Positions 48,243 through 58,796 are shown, counted from the stretch's first letter. The stretch is DNA of 64,000 nt from Prochlorococcus sp. AG-347-G20 (GCA_003281645.1 QCBJ01000001.1:186001-250000); one strand, 5' to 3'. Notes: generated by a model not told the origin, from the sequence alone. Program-made: numbers and translations.

Positions 48243-49910
48243 TTGAGGAAAGCATCTTTGAACATAATTAATGGATTTCATCTGAAAAATGTAAGAGGCG
48301 ATATTCTAGGAGGCATCACAGCCGCAGTAGTGGCTTTACCTCTCGCTCTTGCTTTTGGAAATGCTGCGTTAGGACCTGGCGGAGCAATTTATGGACTATA
48401 TGGAGCAGTAGTAGTTGGGTTTTTAGCCGCATTATTCGGCGGAACACCTGCTCAAGTTAGTGGGCCTACCGGTCCCATGAGTGTAACTGTTGCAGGTGTA
48501 GTAGCAGGCTTAGCCGCAGTAGGGGTTCCAAGAGATCTTTCTGCAGGACAAATTTTACCTTTAGTTATGGCAGCGGTAGTCATTGGCGGCTTACTGCAAA
48601 TATTATTTGGGATTCTAAAACTAGGTAAATATATTACTTTAGTTCCATATTCTGTAGTTTCAGGATTTATGTCTGGTATTGGAGTAATAATCATTGCGCT
48701 TCAGATTGGACCATTACTTGGAATTAGCACTCGAGGTGGAGTAGTCGAATCTTTAACTACTGTATTTTCAAATTTCCAACCCAATGGTGCTGCTATTGGA
48801 GTTGCAATAATGACACTAGGTATAGTATTTCTTACTCCTAGAAAAATAAGTCAGTGGGTACCTTCTCCTCTCTTGGCCTTATTGATAGTTACTCCAATAT
48901 CAATATTAATTTTTGGAGATGGAGCTATTGATAGAATTGGAGAAATTCCAAGGGGAGTTCCATCTTTAAATTTCCCAAGTTTTAATCAATATTTCCCAAT
49001 TATTTTCAAAGCAGGATTAGTCCTAGCAGTACTTGGCGCAATTGACTCCTTACTGACATCTCTAGTAGCAGACAATATCTCTCAAACAAAACATAATTCT
49101 GATAGGGAACTTATTGGTCAAGGGATAGGAAATGCTGTTGCAGGTCTGTTTTCAGGTTTACCTGGAGCAGGAGCAACAATGAGAACAGTCATAAATGTTA
49201 AATCTGGGGGATCAACTCCTATATCTGGTATGGTTCACTCAGTTGTATTGTTGATAGTTTTAGTTGGTGCGGGACCTTTAGCTGAGCAAATACCAACTGC
49301 GTTACTAGCAGGAATCCTTATAAAAGTAGGTTTAGATATTATTGATTGGGGATTCTTAAGGAGGGCTCACAAATTATCTTTAAAAACTTCAGTAGTAATG
49401 TATGGCGTACTTTTGATGACAGTTTTTTGGGATTTAATTTGGGCAGTTTTAGTCGGTGTATTCATAGCAAATATGCTTACTATTGATTCAATAACTGAAA
49501 CTCAACTAGAAGGTATGGATGAGGATAATCCTTTATCAAAAGATGATCAAGCTAAAAATGCATTACCTGCTGATGAAAAAGCATTACTAGATAGATGTTC
49601 AGGAGAAGTAATGCTATTTAGACTTAAAGGACCACTTAGTTTTGGAGCAGCTAAAGGTATATCTGAGAGAATGATGCTTGTAAGAAACTACAAAGTTTTG
49701 ATATTAGATATCACTGATGTTCCAAGACTTGGAGTGACCGCGACTCTGGCAATAGAAGATATGATGCAAGAAGCAAAAAATAATTCCAGAAAAGCATTTG
49801 TTGCAGGTGCTAATGAAAAAGTAAAAGATAGATTAGCTAAGTTTGGAGTTGAAGGGATTATTGAAACAAGAAAAGAAGCTTTAGAAACTGCTCTAAATGA
49901 AATAGCCTAA
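48243..49910 (+). CDS. bicA: SulP-family bicarbonate transporter (BicA-like)
   Basis: A 555-residue SulP anion transporter. The N-terminal part has about 12-14 hydrophobic helices beginning GGITAAVVALPLALAFGNAA (residues 23-42), with SGPTGPMSVTVAGV near 75 as the conserved anion-binding region. A STAS domain occupies about 455-555 (MLFRLKGPLSFGAAKGIS, then LILDITDVPRLG). Linkage to sbtA and sbtB in one operon favours bicarbonate over sulfate. The start is TTG. sbtA follows after six bases. Confidence 0.85.
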   Translation: MRKASLNIINGFHLKNVRGDILGGITAAVVALPLALAFGNAALGPGGAIYGLYGAVVVGFLAALFGGTPAQVSGPTGPMSVTVAGVVAGLAAVGVPRDLSAGQILPLVMAAVVIGGLLQILFGILKLGKYITLVPYSVVSGFMSGIGVIIIALQIGPLLGISTRGGVVESLTTVFSNFQPNGAAIGVAIMTLGIVFLTPRKISQWVPSPLLALLIVTPISILIFGDGAIDRIGEIPRGVPSLNFPSFNQYFPIIFKAGLVLAVLGAIDSLLTSLVADNISQTKHNSDRELIGQGIGNAVAGLFSGLPGAGATMRTVINVKSGGSTPISGMVHSVVLLIVLVGAGPLAEQIPTALLAGILIKVGLDIIDWGFLRRAHKLSLKTSVVMYGVLLMTVFWDLIWAVLVGVFIANMLTIDSITETQLEGMDEDNPLSKDDQAKNALPADEKALLDRCSGEVMLFRLKGPLSFGAAKGISERMMLVRNYKVLILDITDVPRLGVTATLAIEDMMQEAKNNSRKAFVAGANEKVKDRLAKFGVEGIIETRKEALETALNEIA

Positions 49911-49916
49911 TAATTT

Positions 49917-50915
49917 ATGGAAATAAGTCCAATTCTGCAGAATGTATTAGCCCCACCAGTTCTTTTCTTTTTGATTGGAGCAATATCAGTACTCTTTAAA
50001 TCTGATTTAGAGATACCAGCTCCATTACCTAAACTCTTCTCCCTATATCTGCTACTAGCTATTGGTTTTAAGGGAGGTATAGAGATACAGAAAAGTGGTT
50101 TTACAGATCAAGTATTGCCTACTTTAAGTGCTGCAATACTGATGTCGCTAGTAATCCCGCTGATTGGATTTTTAATTTTAAGATTTAAGTTTGATGTCTT
50201 TAATTCAGCCGCGATAGCAGCAGCATACGGTTCAATTAGTGCTGTTACATTTATTTCTGCAGAAAGTTTTTTAGAAAGTCAAAAAATAGCTTTTGATGGG
50301 TTTATGGTTGGCGCTTTAGCTTTAATGGAATCTCCTGCAATAATTGTTGGATTATTACTTGTGAAATTTGCAGCTCCAAAAAATAGACCAAAATCAAGAA
50401 AAATGCATATAAGCGCAATATTACACGAATCATTTTTGAATGGATCAGTTTATTTATTGCTCTCAAGCTTGATTGTAGGATTTCTCACTGCTTCCAGTAA
50501 TACCTCAGGAATTGAAAAAATGGAGCCTTTTACTGGACAATTATTCTATGGAGCAGAATGCTTCTTCTTGTTAGATATGGGAATAGTTGCTGCTCAAAGA
50601 TTGCCGAGGCTGAAAAATGCGGGTTCATTTTTGATTGGATTTGCCATTTTTATGCCTTTATTTAACGCATTTATTGGTGTTTTCGTTGCAAGATTTTTAT
50701 CTTTAGGACCTGGCAACGCACTTTTATTTGTGGTTTTATGTGCAAGCGCCTCTTATTTAGCAGTTCCTGCAGCAATGAGGATGACAGTTCCAGAAGCTAA
50801 ATCTAGTTATTATATTTCAACTACACTAGGTCTTACTTTCCCATTCAATATAGTTCTCGGCATTCCCATATATATGAGTTTAGTAAATACTATTATCCCA
50901 CTATCCCCTTTATAA
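49917..50915 (+). CDS. sbtA: Sodium-dependent bicarbonate transporter SbtA
   Basis: A high-affinity Na+/HCO3- symporter of the cytoplasmic membrane in the cyanobacterial carbon-concentrating mechanism. The 332 residues form about ten helices in two inverted repeats, with GFKGGIEIQKSG near residue 53 and AAAYGSISAVTFISAESFLE near 100. It is a shorter form than freshwater SbtA (about 370 residues). It sits between bicA and sbtB, two bases from the latter. Confidence 0.93.
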   Translation: MEISPILQNVLAPPVLFFLIGAISVLFKSDLEIPAPLPKLFSLYLLLAIGFKGGIEIQKSGFTDQVLPTLSAAILMSLVIPLIGFLILRFKFDVFNSAAIAAAYGSISAVTFISAESFLESQKIAFDGFMVGALALMESPAIIVGLLLVKFAAPKNRPKSRKMHISAILHESFLNGSVYLLLSSLIVGFLTASSNTSGIEKMEPFTGQLFYGAECFFLLDMGIVAAQRLPRLKNAGSFLIGFAIFMPLFNAFIGVFVARFLSLGPGNALLFVVLCASASYLAVPAAMRMTVPEAKSSYYISTTLGLTFPFNIVLGIPIYMSLVNTIIPLSPL

Positions 50916-50917
50916 AA

Positions 50918-51199
50918 ATGAAAAGATTAGACTTGATATTTAGTGAAAGAGAACTAGATGCAATCATTAAAACATTAGAAAAAGCTAATGTTCCTGGATA
51001 TACAGTTATGAAACATGCCACAGGCAGAGGACCTGAAAGAGTTGTTACTGAAGATATGGAATTTACTGGATTAGGAGCGAATGCTCATGTAATTGTTTTT
51101 TGCGAGCAAGAATTAATAGATAAAATGAGAGATAACATCAGGGACGATTTGAGCTATTACGGAGGAGTCGCTTATATTTCTGAAGCAACACCCCTTTAG
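50918..51199 (+). CDS. sbtB: PII-like regulator SbtB
   Basis: A trimeric PII-like protein that binds adenyl nucleotides and controls SbtA. The 93-residue protein starts MKRLDLIFSERELDAIIKTL, has a T-loop-like stretch KHATGRGPERVV near residues 32-43, and ends AYISEATPL. The extra C-terminal CGPxGC redox loop found in some SbtB proteins is missing. The gene starts two bases after the sbtA stop, giving strict co-expression with the transporter it regulates. Confidence 0.92.
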   Translation: MKRLDLIFSERELDAIIKTLEKANVPGYTVMKHATGRGPERVVTEDMEFTGLGANAHVIVFCEQELIDKMRDNIRDDLSYYGGVAYISEATPL

Positions 51200-51220
51200 A
51201 TCAAAGAAGAAATATTTTTT

Positions 51221-52177
51221 TTAAGAATGAATCCAATCCACTCTAATATTTTTTCTACTATTTAAATATCTATCAATTGACATTGCAGCAATACATCCGT
51301 CAGAAGCTGCAACTACGGCTTGCTTAAATGGTGTGTTTCTTATATCACCAATAGCCCAAACTCCATCAGAATTTGTAGACATAAAGTCATCTACAATAAC
51401 TCCTCCATCTTCTTTTAAAGCAATTTGATCACCTAAAAAATCAGTAATTGGCTTTGAACCACTCATGTAGACAAAAACTCCATCTAAATTTAAATTGATA
51501 GGATTTTCATCTTGCTTATTTTTTACAATAACCCCATTAACACCCATATCATCTCCCAATATTTCTAATAATCTTGTTCTACTCCAATGTTTTATATTTG
51601 AATTATCCATCAATTCCATAGCTTCTTCGTTATCTGATTTAGGATCACTTGATGTAATCCAATGCACGGTTGATGCGAATTTAGTTAGAACAGTTGCTTC
51701 TTCAATTGCCTCCTTGTTTACTCCAACAACTGCAACCTCTCTATTTTTATAAAAAGCTCCATCACATGTAGCACAATAACTTACACCTTTACCAAGAAAA
51801 TCCGCTTCTCCCTTAAATGAAGCAGGCCTACCCATGGCTCCACTTGCGAGTACAAGTGCTTTAGCTTTAAAAGTGCCTTCGGGCGTGTAAACCATTTTCC
51901 ATTCTCCACTAGCCTCTATTCCAAACACTTGCGCTCTTCTATAATCTGTGCCGTATTGCACAGCCTGATCTCTCATTAAGGTAAGTAATTTTTCTCCACT
52001 TATATCAACCGGAACACCTGGATAATTAGCTATTTGATGAGTTATTGCTAAGGCGCCAACAGATGGATTTTTATCTAAAATTACTGTCTTTAAATTCGAA
52101 CGAGATGTATAAAGTGCGCAAGTACATCCGGCCGGGCCTCCTCCGATAATAACTACATCTGACTCAATGATTTCCAA
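51221..52177 (-). CDS. Thioredoxin-reductase-like flavoprotein lacking NADPH motifs
   Basis: A 318-residue member of the low-molecular-weight thioredoxin reductase group. The FAD-binding GGGPAG is at 12-17, the redox-active CATC at 135-138, and the C-terminal FAD segment GDIRNTPFKQAV near 275. The second dinucleotide-binding motif, normally GGGxSAxEEA, reads VVGVNKEAIEEA, and the HRR-type arginines that bind the NADPH phosphate are absent from the following segment (TVHWITSSDPKS). It therefore resembles the pyridine-nucleotide-independent disulfide reductases (FFTR, DDOR and DTR groups). It is convergent with sbtB. Confidence 0.82.
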   Translation of the reverse strand: MEIIESDVVIIGGGPAGCTCALYTSRSNLKTVILDKNPSVGALAITHQIANYPGVPVDISGEKLLTLMRDQAVQYGTDYRRAQVFGIEASGEWKMVYTPEGTFKAKALVLASGAMGRPASFKGEADFLGKGVSYCATCDGAFYKNREVAVVGVNKEAIEEATVLTKFASTVHWITSSDPKSDNEEAMELMDNSNIKHWSRTRLLEILGDDMGVNGVIVKNKQDENPINLNLDGVFVYMSGSKPITDFLGDQIALKEDGGVIVDDFMSTNSDGVWAIGDIRNTPFKQAVVAASDGCIAAMSIDRYLNSRKNIRVDWIHS

Positions 52178-52372
52178 TTTTAAAAAACTCCTTTTGTAGT
52201 TAATTAGATGAGTTCTTGGTTAGAAGATATTTTTAAAGTAAATACCTGAACCTTTATATAGATATAAGTTAAAAGAAAAAAAAGAAAAAAGCTTAATATA
52301 GAAACAAACTTACATAGGAAAAACATAAAAAATTAATTATCAAAATAATCATTTACGTGAAATGTTCTGTAT

Positions 52373-52390
52373 TGATCTATTATTAGATCA
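52373..52390. repeat. Short inverted repeat upstream of the UbiB operon
   Basis: TGATCTA-TTAT-TAGATCA, seven-base perfect arms, about 40 bases before the ATG at 52430. It may be an operator or an RNA hairpin in the leader; there is no T tract, so it is not an intrinsic terminator. Confidence 0.4.
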
Positions 52391-52429
52391 TATCGAAAAA
52401 TCAATTGCCGTTGAAACATTATATTTTTC

Positions 52430-52747
52430 ATGACCAACTCTGATTACCTTTTAAAAGCTGCCATTAAAAAAGTAACCGAAAAATTAAACGAAATTTTAGT
52501 TGAAAAAATTGAAGAAGCAACAAATATTGCACAGGATGCTCCAGAATTTCTCAAAAAAGAATTTGATAGTTTAAAAGAATCCATAATCGAAGAAGCATCA
52601 AGACTGGAAAAAGCCGAAAATATTCAAGAAAATGAGTCTACAAATACTTATCAAGATTCCAAAATAAAAAAAGCTTCAAATGAAATTGAAGGTATCAATA
52701 AGCAAATTGATCTCTTTAATAAAAATATAAATAATCAAGTTAAATGA
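52430..52747 (+). CDS. Hypothetical helical protein preceding a UbiB kinase
   Basis: A 105-residue acidic and lysine-rich protein predicted almost wholly helical and coiled-coil-like, with the block KVTEKLNEILVEKIEEATNI near residue 15 and a polar, Asn-rich C-terminal third. No known domain is recognised. It overlaps the UbiB-family gene by four bases (ATGA), so the two are translationally coupled and may act together, perhaps at a membrane surface. Confidence 0.7.
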   Translation: MTNSDYLLKAAIKKVTEKLNEILVEKIEEATNIAQDAPEFLKKEFDSLKESIIEEASRLEKAENIQENESTNTYQDSKIKKASNEIEGINKQIDLFNKNINNQVK

Positions 52748-54411
52748 ATTATCACATTCTTCATTTTCGCTTTAAAAAATTAAAGAGGGCCTTTCTTATC
52801 TGGATAACTCTGATTTCGCTTTTAATAAATTTATGGATAGATAATATTAGATTTACTATTTTCCAAAATAAGAACAATGAAAAAAGTAAGGTCCAAATTA
52901 AAAGAGCTAGGTGGTTTACTAATCAATTAATAAAGCTTGGATCAGCATTTATAAAAATTGGACAATTATTATCAGCGAGACCTGATTTAATTCCTAATAC
53001 CTGGATACAGGAATTGTCTAAATTGCAGGATCAAGTTCCTAATTTTTCATTTGCGCAAGTTGAAGAAACTATAAGAGAAGAACTAGGATCTAAGTTTAAT
53101 GAAATAGATCAAATAATATGTGATCCGGTTGGATCAGCATCATTAGCTCAGGTCCATAGGGCGACTTTAAAAGATGGTAAGCAAGTAGTATTTAAAGTTC
53201 AAAGACCTAATTTAAAAGAATTGTTTATTATAGATTTGGGCATAATGCAGCAAATAGCAGGATTATTGCAGAAAAATAAGAATTGGAGTCGAGGTAGAAA
53301 CTGGGTTGAGATTGCTAAAGAGTGTAGGAAAGTTCTCATGAAGGAGCTTGATTTTAATTGTGAAGCACAATATGCAGCAAGATTTAGACAGCAATTTCTT
53401 GATGATGAAAATGTTAAAGTTCCTGAAGTAATTTGGGATATGAGCAGTGAAAAAGTCCTTTGTTTAAGTTATTTAGAAGGAACAAAAATAAGCGATTTAG
53501 ACAAATTACAATCACAAGAAATTGATTTACCTAAAATTGCTGAAATAGGCGCCATCAGTTATTTAAAACAATTAGTAAATTACGGTTTTTTTCATGCAGA
53601 CCCTCATCCAGGGAATCTAGCAGTTTCGAATGAAGGTAAATTGATTTTTTATGATTTTGGAATGATGGGCAATATCTCAAATAATCTTCAAACAAGATTA
53701 GGGGGGATGGTTAAGGCTGCTGCTTTAAGAGACGCATCATCACTTGTCACTCAATTACAACAAGCTGGGTTAATTTCAAAAGATATTGATGTAGGACCAG
53801 TCAGAAGATTAGTCAGATTGATGCTTAAAGAAGCCTTAACTCCACCATTTAGTCCAAATATTATTGAAAAATTATCAGGAGATTTATACGAACTTGTTTA
53901 TGAAACACCATTTCAACTGCCAGTAGATTTAATCTTTGTGATGAGAGCTTTATCAACTTTTGAAGGAGTTGGTAGAATGCTTGATCCAGGGTTTAACCTT
54001 GTATCAGTTACCAAGCCTTATTTAATAGAACTTATGACTTCAAATAATCAAAGTCCCAACGATTTAATTAACCAATTTGGAAGGCAAGTAGGTGAACTAG
54101 GATCGAAAGCTGTTGGAATTCCCAAAAGAATAGATGAAAGTTTAGAAAGATTAGAACAGGGCGATTTACAATTGCAAATAAGAATGGGAGAGTCTGATAG
54201 GCAATTCAAAAAAATGTTTACGGCTCAAAAAACTTTAGGTCATTCAATTCTCATAGGAAGCTTATCAATTGCATCTGCTTTACTTGTAACCAATAAACAA
54301 AACAATTTTGCATTGTTGCCACTTTTTTTTGCACTACCAATAAGTATTGATTGGATAAAGTGCCAATTAAGTATGAGAAAAGGCTCACGTTTAGAAAAAC
54401 TTAAGCGCTAA
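52744..54411 (+). CDS. ABC1/UbiB family atypical kinase
   Basis: A 555-residue member of the ABC1/UbiB (ADCK) family, associated with quinone and lipid metabolism at membranes. The signature SAFIKIGQLLSARPDLIP (about residues 62-79) is the KxGQ motif, GSASLAQVHRATL near 130 the alanine/serine-rich nucleotide loop, HADPHPGNLAVS near 285 the catalytic segment and IFYDFGMMG near 300 the metal-binding DFG. Two hydrophobic stretches lie near the C-terminus. Several ABC1 kinases occur per cyanobacterium, so the specific role is not assignable. Confidence 0.88.
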   Translation: MNYHILHFRFKKLKRAFLIWITLISLLINLWIDNIRFTIFQNKNNEKSKVQIKRARWFTNQLIKLGSAFIKIGQLLSARPDLIPNTWIQELSKLQDQVPNFSFAQVEETIREELGSKFNEIDQIICDPVGSASLAQVHRATLKDGKQVVFKVQRPNLKELFIIDLGIMQQIAGLLQKNKNWSRGRNWVEIAKECRKVLMKELDFNCEAQYAARFRQQFLDDENVKVPEVIWDMSSEKVLCLSYLEGTKISDLDKLQSQEIDLPKIAEIGAISYLKQLVNYGFFHADPHPGNLAVSNEGKLIFYDFGMMGNISNNLQTRLGGMVKAAALRDASSLVTQLQQAGLISKDIDVGPVRRLVRLMLKEALTPPFSPNIIEKLSGDLYELVYETPFQLPVDLIFVMRALSTFEGVGRMLDPGFNLVSVTKPYLIELMTSNNQSPNDLINQFGRQVGELGSKAVGIPKRIDESLERLEQGDLQLQIRMGESDRQFKKMFTAQKTLGHSILIGSLSIASALLVTNKQNNFALLPLFFALPISIDWIKCQLSMRKGSRLEKLKR

Positions 54412-54415
54412 AAAA

Positions 54416-55711
<1,296 letters not shown>

Positions 55712-55865
55712 TTAATTATTACTATTTAAATCCTATTAATAGCTGAACTATTTGGCTAATATCTGAAATATATTTGTTAACCAACTATAATTTTTAATTT
55801 TATAAGGGCTTAGATATTATTTAACGTCTTTTTGATTCTAAAGTCCCCTCAAATCCTCTCATCTA

Positions 55866-55903
55866 AATAATTTTCAAATTCATCTTACAATTTGAAAATT
55901 ATT
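55866..55903. repeat. Strong 15-bp inverted repeat between eno and clpB
   Basis: AATAATTTTCAAATT and its exact reverse complement are separated by the eight-base loop CATCTTAC, in the divergent spacer, about 65 bases before the clpB ATG. Neither side is followed by a T tract, so it is not a standard terminator. It may be a regulator-binding palindrome or a leader hairpin for either gene. The rest of the spacer (55709-55969) shows only AT-rich sequence. Confidence 0.6.
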
Positions 55904-55969
55904 GGATGATTATTAATGCAGTTCCTATTTAGAATAATAATTAATAATCAACTATAGTTTTTATAGTTT

Positions 55970-58735
55970 ATGAGAGAAACACTTACATCCAGTCCTGAAC
56001 TATTTAGCGATATTAGTTGGAATCTTCTTTTATTAGGGGAAGAAACCGCAAAAAAATGGGATCATAGCGAATTTAATATTGAACACATAATTCATACATT
56101 GTTCTCATCAAGTGAATTCTTTGCCTTCATTGAAAAATTATCAATCGACCAAGATACAGTTTTAGACATAACAGAAGATTTTTTAGAAGAGACACCAACA
56201 AATGAGTCAGATATTTTTACTATCGGAGAAGATTTAGAAATTTTATTAGATAACGCGAATCAGATTAAAACTCAATGGGGATCGAGATTAATAGAAATCC
56301 CTCATTTACTAATTGCTCTTGGAAGAGATTTAAGAATTGGAAATTATGTTTTTGAAGAAGGAAACCTTTCCATGGAAAAATTAGAGGAAGAATTAAAGTT
56401 TTACCCAAATATTAATAAATCAAAAGATTCTTTTAATTATGGGAATGTAATTGAAATAAATAATCAATCTAATTTCGAATCAAACGACGAGACTGAAGAG
56501 ACTCTTGTAAAAGAAGAAAAATTTAAAAAAGCTATTGTTCCATTACTGAAAAGTGAACTTCAAATTGAAACCAAAAAACAAGTTGGAAAAGATGAAACTG
56601 TTCTTTCAATTTATGGAAAAGATTTAACAGGATCAGCTAAAAAAGGCTTACTGGATCCTGTTTTAGGAAGAGAAAATGAGCTCAATAATTTAATGAGGGT
56701 ACTCTGCAGAAGAAATAAAAATAACCCTATACTTATTGGCAATCCTGGAGTTGGTAAAACCTCAATTGCAAAATTACTTGCTCAATTAATTGTAGACAAA
56801 AAAGTTCCTGATACTTTAAAGGACTTAAAAATTATTTCACTTGACTTAGGTGCATTAGTTTCTGGGACCAAATTTAGAGGTCAACTAGAGGAAAGACTAA
56901 GCTTAATAATGCAGGAACTAAATAATCCAAACCAAGGAATGATTCTTTTTATTGATGAAATTCACTCAATATTAAGTTCTGACAGATCTTCTACCGACAT
57001 CAGTAATATCTTAAAACCTTTACTAGCTGAAGGAGAACTTAGATGTATCGGTACAACAACACCTGAGAAATTTCGTGAAACTATTGAAAAAGATCAGGCA
57101 TTAAATAATTGCTTTCAAAAGATAGCTGTGAATGAACCTTCAGTAGAATTAAGCGTAAAAATATTACAAGGGATCAAAAAGAAATATGAATTACATCATG
57201 GCATAAAAATTTCTGAAGAGGCTGTAAACTATTCTGCAAAATTGGCCGATAGATACATCAGCGATAAATGTCTCCCTGATAGTGCAATAGATTTAATTGA
57301 TGAAGCAGCTGCACAGTTGAAAATCGAGTCTAATAATATGCCTCAAATCATTCTCCAACAAGAAAACAAACTTAATATTATTGATGAAAAATTGAATAAT
57401 TTGCAAGGAGAAAATGTCGAAGCTCAAGAAAAACTATTGAATAATAGACAACAATCAGAGGCAAAATTAAACGTTCTTTTGGAAAATTGGAACAATTTAC
57501 GTGAAGAAATGGAGGAATTATCTATTTTAATGAAACAAGAAGATAAGCTAACCAAACAAATTAAAGATAAATCAAATCGAGAAATTGAAAATGATCTAGA
57601 TTATTCAGAAAAGCTTGAAGAAGAGTTAAGTGAAATAGTGAATGACATACAAAAAGTTGAAGAGAACTTTAATAAAATAAAGAAAAATAGAAATTTTCCT
57701 TTTAAATATCAAGTTGAACCTGATGATATTGCAGATGTTATATCAAAAATCACAGGAATTCCAATTTCTAAAGTAGTTTCAAATGAACGTAAAAAATTAG
57801 TCAATCTAGAAAAAGAACTAAGTGAAAAAGTTATTGGACAAGAAAAAGCTATAGAAGCTGTTTCTGCTGCAATTAGAAGAGCTCGAGTTGGCATGAAAAG
57901 TCCCAAAAGACCTATTGGATCTTTTTTATTTATGGGTCCTACTGGTGTTGGTAAAACAGAATTAGCAAAATCTCTTGCAACAGCTTTATTTGATGAAGAA
58001 GACGCACTTTTAAGATTAGACATGAGTGAATATATGGAGAAAAATGCCGTAGCAAGACTTTTAGGAGCTCCCCCAGGTTATGTTGGTTATGAAGAGGGAG
58101 GTCAATTAACTGAAGCTGTAAGACGTAAACCCTATTCAGTAATACTTCTTGATGAGATAGAAAAAGCACATGCAGAAGTATTTAATATCCTTTTGCAAGT
58201 CTTAGATGAAGGTAGATTAACGGACTCCCAAGGAAGGACCGTAGATTTCAAAAATACGGTAATCATTATGACAAGTAACCTAGCTGGTAAATCTATACTG
58301 GAGTATTCGCAAAAGATTTCTAAAAGTGAGGGAAAGTTAGAAAAAGATCAACAAATTCTAGATGATTCAATTAGTAATGCATTGTCTTCAATTTTTAGAC
58401 CTGAATTTTTAAATAGAATTGACGAAGTAGTAAAGTTTGATCCATTATCCATTGATGAACTTCAAAAAATAATCATTCTACAAACAGAAGATTTAAAGAA
58501 CCTGCTACTTGAGCAGAAAATAAATATCGCTATAGACAAAAAAGTTATCGACAAAATTGCAAACGATTCTTACGAACCTGAATATGGTGCTAGGCCACTT
58601 AGCAGGGAACTTAGAAGACAAATAGAAAATCCCTTGGCTGCAAAACTTTTAGAGGATAACTTCAAAAATAAAAAAAATATAACAATTAAACTTAATCCTG
58701 CTAAAAAAGATGAGATCGTTTTCAAACCTAGCTGA
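55970..58735 (+). CDS. clpB: ClpB-type AAA+ disaggregase, ClpB2-like, with unusual first ring
   Basis: A 921-residue HSP100 chaperone: N domain (1-150), a linker, AAA+ ring 1, coiled-coil middle domain (about 460-590) and AAA+ ring 2. Walker A lysines are K263 (GNPGVGKTS) and K662 (GPTGVGKTE); Walker B motifs are LFIDEIHS and ILLDEIEKAHAEVFN. In ring 1 the segment that normally reads ERRFQ with the two arginine fingers reads NNCFQ (N379, N380, C381), so both are absent; ring 2 keeps FRPEFLNRIDEVV. The middle domain and lack of a ClpP-binding loop favour ClpB. The N domain is divergent, as in the second ClpB of cyanobacteria. Confidence 0.85.
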   Translation: MRETLTSSPELFSDISWNLLLLGEETAKKWDHSEFNIEHIIHTLFSSSEFFAFIEKLSIDQDTVLDITEDFLEETPTNESDIFTIGEDLEILLDNANQIKTQWGSRLIEIPHLLIALGRDLRIGNYVFEEGNLSMEKLEEELKFYPNINKSKDSFNYGNVIEINNQSNFESNDETEETLVKEEKFKKAIVPLLKSELQIETKKQVGKDETVLSIYGKDLTGSAKKGLLDPVLGRENELNNLMRVLCRRNKNNPILIGNPGVGKTSIAKLLAQLIVDKKVPDTLKDLKIISLDLGALVSGTKFRGQLEERLSLIMQELNNPNQGMILFIDEIHSILSSDRSSTDISNILKPLLAEGELRCIGTTTPEKFRETIEKDQALNNCFQKIAVNEPSVELSVKILQGIKKKYELHHGIKISEEAVNYSAKLADRYISDKCLPDSAIDLIDEAAAQLKIESNNMPQIILQQENKLNIIDEKLNNLQGENVEAQEKLLNNRQQSEAKLNVLLENWNNLREEMEELSILMKQEDKLTKQIKDKSNREIENDLDYSEKLEEELSEIVNDIQKVEENFNKIKKNRNFPFKYQVEPDDIADVISKITGIPISKVVSNERKKLVNLEKELSEKVIGQEKAIEAVSAAIRRARVGMKSPKRPIGSFLFMGPTGVGKTELAKSLATALFDEEDALLRLDMSEYMEKNAVARLLGAPPGYVGYEEGGQLTEAVRRKPYSVILLDEIEKAHAEVFNILLQVLDEGRLTDSQGRTVDFKNTVIIMTSNLAGKSILEYSQKISKSEGKLEKDQQILDDSISNALSSIFRPEFLNRIDEVVKFDPLSIDELQKIIILQTEDLKNLLLEQKINIAIDKKVIDKIANDSYEPEYGARPLSRELRRQIENPLAAKLLEDNFKNKKNITIKLNPAKKDEIVFKPS

Positions 58736-58796
58736 GGAGTAAATCAATAAGCTAAAATAAAAACTAAAGCATAATGCTTAATTCCAAACAAATTTT

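Noticed and set aside
52208-52249. 13-residue frame MSSWLEDIFKVNT in the trxB-like/UbiB spacer
   Set aside because: Too short to support, no ribosome-binding site or conservation evidence.
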